Assembly (NCBI GenBank): GCA_014896635.1
Contig: JADBKA010000104.1
Span: forward strand, 1 to 16,283
Reading direction: 5' to 3'
DNA length: 16,283 nucleotides
DNA from: Ktedonobacteraceae bacterium
Lineage (GTDB): Bacteria; Chloroflexota; Ktedonobacteria; Ktedonobacterales; Ktedonobacteraceae
The notes beneath the pieces are model-generated. The model worked only from the letters and a program-made list of their open reading frames with translations. It ran no database searches and had not been told where the DNA came from. Positions 1-8,000 of this stretch are shown here, piece by piece (position 1 is the first letter of the stretch; every line of letters starts with the position of its first letter). A program made the translations under genes and the position numbers.

Positions 1-675
1 AGGGACCGCGACGACTGGGAGGTGCTTTTACAGACCGTCAGCGCGTTGTATATAAAAGGAATCAACCTGGACTGGCAGGGCTTCGACAGAGATTATGCAC
101 GCCGCCGCCTGTCAGCCTTGCCGACCTATCCTTTTGAGCGGCAGCGCTGCTGGCTCGACCCAAAGGAGGAGAAGCGTGTCAATGGGCGGCACGCTGAGCA
201 GATTGCACAACATGCGCTGGTGGAACCGGGCAGAGCGGGTAGACATACCGAGTCTCAGGACAGGGAGCAGGTGCCGAATGGGCCAGTCAGGCACCCGCTG
301 CTGGATTCTCACACGGCGTTGGTGTATCCTGTAGGTATCCATGTCTGGGAGGCAACGCTGGATAAGCAGCGCCAGCGATACCTGGGCGGTCATCGTATAC
401 AGGGGGTTATGGCTGTGCCTATCTCGGTCTACCTTGAGATGGTCCATGCGGCAGCCAGTGAGGCGCTGGGACCGGGGCCGCACACGCTCAAGGATATCGC
501 GCTTCAGAAGCTATTGCTTTTACCCGAACGGGGGGACCAGCGCATCCAGGTTGTCTTCTCTACAGATAATGAGCGCCAGATAACATTCCAGGTGTATAGC
601 CATGCGACAGGTATGCCAGACCAGCCGCGTGATCAGTGGGCGCTGCATGTGAGCGGCAAGCTGCAACGAAACTGA
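1..675 (+). CDS. Type I polyketide synthase, C-terminal fragment (AT end plus first half of DH), 5' end outside window
   Basis: The reading frame is open from base 1, so the gene starts upstream; 224 residues are visible. Residues 1-55 are the usual post-acyltransferase linker of a modular PKS, with the signatures GINLDWQGFD and LPTYPFERQRCWL. From about residue 98 (HPLLDS) comes the N-terminal hot-dog fold of a PKS dehydratase, with the active-site motif HRIQGVMAVP (HxxxGxxxxP); the catalytic His is residue 131. The protein ends at TGA 673-675 just after the W-x-L-H-x-S-G-K-L signature that closes the first hot dog. The second hot dog with the catalytic Asp is missing here but is found in the next protein, after a monooxygenase domain. 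Alone this half-domain should not dehydrate; it would have to pair with the downstream half. No C-terminal docking segment is visible. The family assignment is firm; whether the stop is genuine, a mutation or read through is open. Confidence 0.9.
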   Translation, partial: RDRDDWEVLLQTVSALYIKGINLDWQGFDRDYARRRLSALPTYPFERQRCWLDPKEEKRVNGRHAEQIAQHALVEPGRAGRHTESQDREQVPNGPVRHPLLDSHTALVYPVGIHVWEATLDKQRQRYLGGHRIQGVMAVPISVYLEMVHAAASEALGPGPHTLKDIALQKLLLLPERGDQRIQVVFSTDNERQITFQVYSHATGMPDQPRDQWALHVSGKLQRN

Positions 676-684
676 ATAAGGGGT

Positions 685-729
685 CCGGGGGCCGTACAGG
701 CTCCCGGTGGGGATGGGGGGAGCATCCCC
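685..729 (+). repeat. Two-stem G/C-rich palindromic element, possible terminator
   Basis: Two hairpins lie side by side 10 bases after the PKS stop. The first has a 9-bp stem (685-693 CCGGGGGCC with 699-707 GGCTCCCGG, one G.U pair) and a 5-base loop. The second has a perfect 7-bp stem (709-715 GGGGATG with 723-729 CATCCCC) and a 7-base loop, followed by TTTGATTCTCT. The second stem plus the T-rich tract could act as a weak intrinsic terminator. The same layout recurs after the NRPS gene at 10459-10503, so I read it as a member of an intergenic repeat family. The stems are seen directly; the function is inferred. Confidence 0.6.
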
Positions 730-826
730 TTTGATTCTCTCATATGTCACCAGGATCTCTGGGGGATGCCCCGGCTATGCTGGTTCCCCCTGAGCCTGCT
801 CGTGCAGTCGTGTAATTCGTGGGAGG

Positions 827-843
827 TCTGGGGTTCCCCCAGA
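827..843 (+). repeat. Short perfect hairpin in the 676-948 gap
   Basis: TCTGGGG (827-833) pairs perfectly with CCCCAGA (837-843) around a 3-base loop. It is a third G/C stem in the gap between the PKS fragment and the monooxygenase-PKS gene. The rest of 676-948 has G-run/C-run patches (for example near 757-775 and 784-790) and no recognisable protein. I see no convincing promoter there. Confidence 0.4.
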
Positions 844-938
844 TGTGGGTGTGTGTCCCCGGCAATTTCCTTTTCCCCGAATGACGCGAATGCACTACTT
901 ACCGGATGCACCGTTAAAACGATGCGCTTTTTATTGTT

Positions 939-948
939 GGAGGATATC
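939..948 (+). promoter_or_regulatory. Ribosome binding site fixing the GTG start at 949
   Basis: GGAGG (939-943) lies 5 bases before GTG 949. The in-frame ATG codons at 766 and 922 have no such site, and the translation between 766 and 948 resembles no protein. The conserved monooxygenase fold begins only at about base 985. This makes GTG 949 the best start for the next gene. Confidence 0.7.
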
Positions 949-3900
949 GTGGCACCGGAATCAACGCATCATGATCAGGTCCCCATGGCGTTCGGCCTGA
1001 TCTTCTTTGCCAGTAGTGAAGCTCCCTACACGGGCGAGAGCGACAAATATCGCCTGGTGATGGAGAGCGCCAGATTTGCTGATCAGCACGGCTTTTCTTC
1101 GATCTGGATTCCCGAACGCCACTTCACAAAGGATGGCTGGCTCTATCCAAACCCGGCGGTACTCCAGGCCGCTATTGCGCGCGAAACCCGGCAAATTCAG
1201 CTTCGGGCGGGCAGCGTGGTGATGCCACTGCATCATCCGGCGCGCGTGGCCGAGGAGTGGGCGATGGTCGATAATCTGTCAGGGGGCAGGGTCGGCCTGG
1301 CTTTCGCCTCAGGCTGGCATCCGAACGACTTCGTTTTTGCGCCTGAGCGTTACAGTGATCGTACTGAGGAGATGTATCGCGGCATCGCTCTTGTGCAGCG
1401 ACTCTGGCGTGGCGAGGCAATTCAAGCGAAGAGCGGTGATGGCAAGCTTGTCGAGATCCGTACCTATCCTACTCCTGTGCAGCGCGACCTGCCTATCTGG
1501 ATCACGGCGGCAGGCAATCCCAAAACGTTCGCCAGGGCCGGCGAGATTGGCGCCAACGTTCTCACCCATCTGTACAACCATAATATTGATGAGCTGGCCG
1601 AGCGCATCCAGTTGTACCGTCAGGCACGGGCGCAACATGGACACGATGCACAGGCTGGCCAGGTTGCTGTCATGATCCATACGTTCATCTGGGAGAACGA
1701 AGGCGCCGAACTGGAACTGGCACGCACTGCTTTCCGTACGTACCTCATATCGGCTGCCTACCTGTTCAATGCGATTGCTTATAGTCGCGGACAGAAGGTC
1801 GATCTTGCCAGCCTCTCAGAGCAGGATGTCGCGGAATACCTGGAATTCGTCATGCATCGCCTGATCTCTGAACAGCGTGTCCTGATCGGTACGCCAGAAA
1901 GTACCCTACCCGCTGTCTCACGTCTGCTGGCCGCCGGGGCGACCGAAATCGCCTGCCAGATTGACTTCGGCGTGGAAGCCGACCTGGCCCTGCAAAACCT
2001 GCACTATGTCGATCAATTGAAAAATTTGAGCCGGCAGAAGCTGTCTTCTAGCCCGCCGGTGGCCTCTTCCAGTGCCAGGTTTTCTACTTCATCTGTATCA
2101 TCTTTCTCTTCATCCTCTTTCCAGCAAGGCCAGGCGGAACAAATGCAGCGCAGCGGAAGCGCGGGCGAAGCGGAACCTTCTTATGAACGTTCAGCGGCTG
2201 TCAGTGTACAGAGCAGACAGCAGGACACCGGCTTGCAGGCAGTGCGAGAGCGGTGCCGCGAAGAGGTGGCACTGGAGGAATTCTATGGCAGGTTGCAGCG
2301 GCATGGCATTCAACTTACAGCGGGCTTCCAGAGTGTTCGCCAGCTCTGGCGGCGCGATGGTGAGGCGCTCGGCAGAGTTCAGTTACCTGAGGCGCTGGAA
2401 GAAGAGGCTGCCGCTTATTATGTTCATCCCGCGCTGCTGGACTCCAGTCTGCAAGTGCTGATAGCGGCGCTGCCCGCTACTGCTGGCAAGGGTGAAGAAG
2501 AGGCGCTGTACCTGCCGATGGCGCTTGACAGCTTCCAGATACACCGGCAGCCGGGCAGGCTGGTCTGGAGTCATGCCACGCTGCGATCAGGCGCGCAAGA
2601 GGAGACCGGTGTGTTTAAAGGCGACGTGGAGTTGCTCGACGAAGCCGGGCAGGTACTGGTTGAGGCACGCGGCCTGCGCCTGCAACGCTCGATGCCGGTG
2701 ACGCCGACTGTGCAACCGATGAGAGCGGATGAGCAGTTATTCTATGAACTGCGCTGGGAACCTGCATCGCTGGACGAGGTGCCGCTGCTCACGGGCAGGC
2801 GCACGTGGCTGATCTTTATGGATGGCGGCGGTGTCGGGCAGGAGTTAGCGCGTCTCCTTGCCGAGCGAGGGGATACGTGTATCAAAGTTTTTGCCGGCTA
2901 TAGTTTCCAGGTACTCCAACCTGGTGTACAGTACAGCATCAATCCCGCTCGCCCGCAGCATATGCAACATCTGCTCGAAGAGCTACAGACTGCTGGAGTA
3001 TTCCCTCTGCATAATATACTCCATCTCTGGAGCCTTGATATGGCGCCGCCGGGAGAGACCAGCAGCGCCACGCTGGATAGTGACCAGGCGCTTGGCACTG
3101 GCAGCGCCTTGAGCCTGCTCCAGGCGCTCGTCGCCCAGTATGGAGAACGCAGCGGACAGGGCGGAGAGCACCTGCGCCTGTGGCTAGTAACGCACGGGGC
3201 GCAGGCGGCCGGCCCGGCTGTCCAGCAGCTCTCCATTGCCCAGTCGCCGTTGTGGGGCTTTGGCAGAACGTGCGCTATCGAGCACCCTGAACTGTGGGGT
3301 GGGCTGATCGACGTTGACCCGCAGGAGTCTGCGAGCTTTACCGCCGCGCAGTTGCTTGACATCCTCTCGCGTCAGCATAAAGAGGATCAGATTGCTTTCC
3401 GTCAGGGTCAGCTCTATGTAGCGCGCCTTGTGAGGGCCGACAGTGAGCACTGGAGCGGGCGAACCGTCACAATTCGGTCCGATGCCAGCTACCTGATTAG
3501 TGGTGGCCTGTGGGGACTGGGCCTGGAAGTAGCGCGCTGGCTGGCGCAAAAAGGTGCGCGGCACCTGGTCCTGTTGGGACGTACCATCCTACCACCACGT
3601 GCGGATTGGGATACTGTTCCGCCCGATTCTCGCACGGGCCGGCAAATCGCTGCTCTGCGCGAACTGGAAGCTGCGGGAGTGCGGGTCCACTATGGAGCGG
3701 TTGATGTTGCCAACGAATTGCAGTTGTCGGCTTTTAGACAGGAGCTGAGCCGCCAGGGCTGTCCACCGGTCAGGGGAATTATGCATGCCGCCTCAGTCTG
3801 GCAGGATCGTCAGGGGCAATCGCTGGTGCGCCCGCTGATTCAACTGGATCAGGCAGCCGTAAAAGCCGTTTTTGATCCCAAAGTTGTTGGCACCTGGAAT

Positions 3901-5034
3901 CTGCACAAACTGTTCCAGGACGATCAGCTTGACTTCTTCGTCCTGTTCTCTTCCGGCGCATCTCTGATCGGATCGGCGGCACAGGGCAATTATGCGGCGG
4001 CAGGAGCATTTCTTGATGCTTTCGCGCATTACCTGCGCAGCAAAGGGCAACCGGCCCTCAGTGTTGACTGGGGCGCGGTCTCCGGTAAGGGTTTTGGGGC
4101 CACGCAGGAAGGTCTGCGCGTACATGAATACTGGGAATCGCATGGCATCCAGCGCATCACGCCAGAACAGGTACTGGCAGCCCTGGCACTGCTGATCCCG
4201 CAGCAAGTAGCCCAGATCGGTGTGCTCAAGCTCGACTGGCACCTCTTACAGCAGTTCTATCCGCAACTGGTGACGCTGCCACTCTTCACCTACCTGGTGA
4301 GTGGAGAAGCAGACGCGCAGCCTGCGCGTGCAGAAGCCACAAAGCTGGGAGAGCATCCTCTGCTGGCAAGCCTGGCTTCTGTCCAGGCGGAAGAGCGCCA
4401 GCATCTGGTAGAGGCGTACCTCTGTGAGAAGATAGCGGGTGTGCTGCGTCTGCCAGCGTCCAGTATAGACGTGCAGCAACCGGTTACGACGCTTGGTCTC
4501 GACTCGTTGATGTCGATAGAGCTAAAAAATAAGATCGAACTGGAACTGAGCATCCACATTCCCATTGTGACGCTGCTACAGGGACCAAGCATTCACCAGT
4601 TTGCCACGCAACTGCTTTATCAACTGGCAGAAGTCATTGTACCTGCATCGACAACATCGACAGCATCGACAGCAACCGAGCAGGTGCCGGCAGAGCAGCA
4701 GGCTACACCTCAAGCCCCAACGCAGGGAAGTAAGCAGGCCGATGCTGAGCAATTGCTGGCGCAGCTCGACCAGCTCTCGGATGAAGAGGTCAATACGCTA
4801 CTCAGCTCTTTCCTGCCGCCGCAGCCGGACGTGCCGTCGCAATCGGAAGAGCATGCTCTCCCCAGTCATACTGCCGGAAAAGGACTGGTAGAGGTTGCCA
4901 ACGGACCGGCGCAGGGGCAGGTGAGCCAGCAAGATGCCGCACACCTGTTGACAAACATTGAGCAGTTGTCGGATAACGAAGTAGACTCGCTGCTCAGCCA
5001 CATCTTACAACAGGAAGAGGATCACAACCAGTGA
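949..5034 (+). CDS. Hybrid PKS protein: luciferase-like monooxygenase - DH second half - KR - ACP
   Basis: The protein has 1361 residues from GTG 949. Residues about 13-360 form an FMN-dependent luciferase-like monooxygenase of the MupA/Atu3671 type built into natural-product synthases, with [30 protein letters not shown] and a terminal DFGV segment. Residues 364-430 are a Ser/Gln-rich flexible linker. Residues 431-580 are the C-terminal hot dog of a PKS dehydratase with [10 protein letters not shown] (catalytic Asp 498, Gln 502). Residues 595-1108 are a ketoreductase with structural and catalytic halves: NADPH loop SGGLWGLG at 851, Lys 978, Ser 1002, Tyr 1015, and WQD (Asp 953) where B-type KRs have LDD. 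Residues 1145-1225 are an ACP with LGLDSL (Ser 1186 carries phosphopantetheine). The tail repeats an LSDEEV-type helix twice (about 1265-1289 and 1329-1353), probably for docking. The stop overlaps the NRPS start, indicating translational coupling. The LLM needs reduced flavin from a reductase not seen here; its reaction (hydroxylation or Baeyer-Villiger type) is unknown. Confidence 0.88.
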   Translation: MAPESTHHDQVPMAFGLIFFASSEAPYTGESDKYRLVMESARFADQHGFSSIWIPERHFTKDGWLYPNPAVLQAAIARETRQIQLRAGSVVMPLHHPARVAEEWAMVDNLSGGRVGLAFASGWHPNDFVFAPERYSDRTEEMYRGIALVQRLWRGEAIQAKSGDGKLVEIRTYPTPVQRDLPIWITAAGNPKTFARAGEIGANVLTHLYNHNIDELAERIQLYRQARAQHGHDAQAGQVAVMIHTFIWENEGAELELARTAFRTYLISAAYLFNAIAYSRGQKVDLASLSEQDVAEYLEFVMHRLISEQRVLIGTPESTLPAVSRLLAAGATEIACQIDFGVEADLALQNLHYVDQLKNLSRQKLSSSPPVASSSARFSTSSVSSFSSSSFQQGQAEQMQRSGSAGEAEPSYERSAAVSVQSRQQDTGLQAVRERCREEVALEEFYGRLQRHGIQLTAGFQSVRQLWRRDGEALGRVQLPEALEEEAAAYYVHPALLDSSLQVLIAALPATAGKGEEEALYLPMALDSFQIHRQPGRLVWSHATLRSGAQEETGVFKGDVELLDEAGQVLVEARGLRLQRSMPVTPTVQPMRADEQLFYELRWEPASLDEVPLLTGRRTWLIFMDGGGVGQELARLLAERGDTCIKVFAGYSFQVLQPGVQYSINPARPQHMQHLLEELQTAGVFPLHNILHLWSLDMAPPGETSSATLDSDQALGTGSALSLLQALVAQYGERSGQGGEHLRLWLVTHGAQAAGPAVQQLSIAQSPLWGFGRTCAIEHPELWGGLIDVDPQESASFTAAQLLDILSRQHKEDQIAFRQGQLYVARLVRADSEHWSGRTVTIRSDASYLISGGLWGLGLEVARWLAQKGARHLVLLGRTILPPRADWDTVPPDSRTGRQIAALRELEAAGVRVHYGAVDVANELQLSAFRQELSRQGCPPVRGIMHAASVWQDRQGQSLVRPLIQLDQAAVKAVFDPKVVGTWNLHKLFQDDQLDFFVLFSSGASLIGSAAQGNYAAAGAFLDAFAHYLRSKGQPALSVDWGAVSGKGFGATQEGLRVHEYWESHGIQRITPEQVLAALALLIPQQVAQIGVLKLDWHLLQQFYPQLVTLPLFTYLVSGEADAQPARAEATKLGEHPLLASLASVQAEERQHLVEAYLCEKIAGVLRLPASSIDVQQPVTTLGLDSLMSIELKNKIELELSIHIPIVTLLQGPSIHQFATQLLYQLAEVIVPASTTSTASTATEQVPAEQQATPQAPTQGSKQADAEQLLAQLDQLSDEEVNTLLSSFLPPQPDVPSQSEEHALPSHTAGKGLVEVANGPAQGQVSQQDAAHLLTNIEQLSDNEVDSLLSHILQQEEDHNQ
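4645..4671 (+). repeat. Three 9-base tandem units in the linker after the ACP
   Basis: GCATCGACA, ACATCGACA and GCATCGACA follow head to tail in frame and encode a Ser/Thr-rich stretch in the flexible tail between the ACP and the docking-like repeats. This is likely slippage in an unconstrained linker. Confidence 0.6.
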
Positions 5035-8000
5035 ACGACGCATCACGCAAGCTTGCGGAGCTTTCACCGCAGGAGAAGAGAGCACTTCTCGCACAGCTAC
5101 TGCGAAAGAAAGTGGAGGATGCTCAACGAACGTTCCCCCTTTCGCAGGGACAGCGTGCGCTCTGGTTTCTGTATCGCCTGGCACCTGACAGCAGTGCATA
5201 CAATCTGCTTTATTCGGCGCGCATTCATGCCGCCATCGACGTTCCGGCGCTCCAGCATGCACTGCAAGCACTTATCCAGCGTTATCCAATTCTCACGGCC
5301 ACCTATGCTATGGACGGTCAGGAACCCGTGCAACGCCTGCATCCCGATCAGCAGATTCCGATTGAGGTCATCGACGCCTCTCACTGGAGTGAGGAGCGCC
5401 TGCGCCAGGAAGTCACAGCCGAAGGGAATCGTCCCTTCAACCTGGAGCAGGGGCCGCTGCTGCGTTTAAAGCTCTATCCCATCTCGGCAGAGGAGACGGT
5501 CCTCTGCCTGACGCTCCATCATATCATCACCGACCTGTGGTCACTGGACCTGCTTATCGACGAGCTGAGCCTGCTCTATGCTGCGCGTACGGCAGGCATG
5601 CAGGTCCAGCTTCCGCCCGCAGGTGCGCAGTTTACCGATTATATTCGCTGGCAGAACGAACTGCTGGCCAGCGCCGAAGGCGAACGCCACTGGCGCTACT
5701 GGCAGCAGAAACTGGCGGGTGAGCCGCCGGTGTTGCATCTGCCGACAGACAGGCCCAGGCCGCCGGTGCAGACCTACAAAGGCGCATCGCATAGCTTCCG
5801 CCTGGACGACGCTGTGACAAAGCAACTCAGGGCGCTGGCATATGCGGAGAAAGTCACGCTCTTTACCCTGGTGCTGGCCGTCTTCAAGGTGCTGCTGTAT
5901 CGTTATACCGACCAGGAAGATCTGCTGATCGGCACGCCGACGCTTGGCAGGAATCACGCGGGCCAGGAGAAAATTATCGGCTACCTTGCCAATCCGGTCG
6001 CCCTGCGTACCAGCTTCGCCGGCAACCCCACTTTCAAGGATCTGCTGCTCCAGGTGCGCCAGACAGTCATTGAGGCGCTGGAACACCAGGATTTTCCTTT
6101 TCCGCTGCTCGTCGAGCGCCTGCAACCGAAGCGCGATCCGAGCTACTCGCCATTTATCCAGGCGCTCTTCATCTGGGATAAGCCGCGCGCGCACGGAGCG
6201 GAAGCGATTGCCGAGCTGCTTCAGAACAGCCTGGATGGCACTGCTACGCGAGTCGCTCAGGTTGCGCCTCAGTTCGAGTCGTTTATCAGCGGGCAGCAGG
6301 GAGCGCACTTTGACCTCTCGCTGACCATCTTTGAGGTAGATGGTTCGCTTTCTGGCGACTTCCACTACAACACCGACCTGTTCGATGCCTCGACGCTGGC
6401 CCGCATGGAACAGCATTTCAAAGAGCTGCTCAGCAGCGTTGTGGCCCATCCCGAACAGCGTGTGCTCGAACTGCCAATGTTGACCGAACAGGAGCGGCAG
6501 CAAATCCTGATCGAGTGGAATAATACACAGAGCGAATTCCCGGATAATACCTGTGTTCACCGACTCTTTGAAGCGCAGGTTGAGCGCACGCCCGACGCCG
6601 TTGCGGTCGTCTTTGGCTGTGATCAACTGACCTATGATGAATTGAACCGGCGAGCGAACCGCGTGGCGCATGCGCTGCAAACGCTCGGCGTTGGACCCGA
6701 CACGCTGGTCGGCGTACACATGGAACGCTCAATCGAGATGGTGGTGGCACTGCTCGCTGTACTCAAAGCCGGCGGCGCCTATGTGCCGCTGGAGCCATCC
6801 TACCCGCGTGAGCGGCTACTCTCGATGATCGAGGATGCCGGGCTGAAGATTCTCCTGACGCAGCCACACCTGGGCGATCAGTTGCCGCATGACAATCGGC
6901 ACATCCTCTATCTGGAGAACGAGCTGTGCAGCCTGTCGCAGAACGAAGAGAATCCTGTCAGTGCTGTGCAGCCTGACAATCTCATATACATGATCTACAC
7001 GTCAGGCTCGACGGGTAAACCGAAGGGCGTCATGAACATTCATCGCGCCCTCTGCAATCGTCTGCACTGGATGCAGCAGGCGTACCGGCTGACGGCAGAA
7101 GATCGGGTATTACAGAAAACGCCGTTTGGCTTTGATGTGGCGGGCTGGGAATTTTTCTGGCCGCTGCTCAACGGCGCCCGCCTGGTAGTGGCGCGTCCGC
7201 GTGGCCATCAAGATCCGGCCTATCTGCTCGCGCTGATTGAGGAGCAGCAGATTACTACCATGCATTTCGTGCCGTCGATGCTTCAGGCGTTTCTGGAGCA
7301 GCCGGGGCTGGAGCGCGGGCGCTGTGCCAGCCTGAAGCGCGTCATTTGTAGTGGTGAGGCGCTCTCAGTCGAGCTGCAAAAACGCTTCTTCGCCAGCCTC
7401 GATGCGGATCTGTACAACCTCTATGGTCCTACTGAGGCAGCCATCGACGTCAGCCACTGGACCTGCCGGCGCGATAGCGCCGAGAGCAGCGTTCCCATCG
7501 GCCATCCTATCGCCAACACGCAGCTCTACATCCTCAACCGCACCTTGCAGCCGGTACCGGTGGGCATCGCAGGCGAGTTGCATATCGGCGGCGTGGGTCT
7601 GGCGCGCGGCTACCATAATCGCCCGGAACTGACGGCTGAAAAGTTTATTCCCGATCCTTTCAGCCAGCAGCCTGGCGCGCGACTCTACAAAACAGGCGAT
7701 CTTGCCCGTTACCGCGCGGATGGTGCGATTGAGTTTTTGGGACGCATCGACCACCAGGTCAAGATTCGTGGCGTGCGCATCGAACTGGGTGAGATCGAGA
7801 CGGTGCTCGCGCAGCATCCGGCAATCAAAGAAGTCGTCGTGACGGCGCGCGACGACACACCTGGCAAGCGTCTCGTTGCCTACCTCGTGCCGAACCCTGC
7901 CTATAGTGGACAGCGTCCCGGTGTGGAAGAACTGCGCGCTTACCTGAAAGAACGGCTACCGCAGGACATGCTTCCTGCCGCCTTCGTCTTTCTGGAAGCC

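Noticed and set aside
766..948. Upstream ATG starts (766, 922) for the LLM-PKS gene
   Set aside because: The added sequence is unlike any protein and neither ATG has a ribosome binding site, whereas GTG 949 has GGAGG at the right distance.
5541..6719. 392-codon open frame on the - strand inside the condensation/adenylation region
   Set aside because: It lies wholly antisense to conserved C and A domain sequence and has no recognisable motif.
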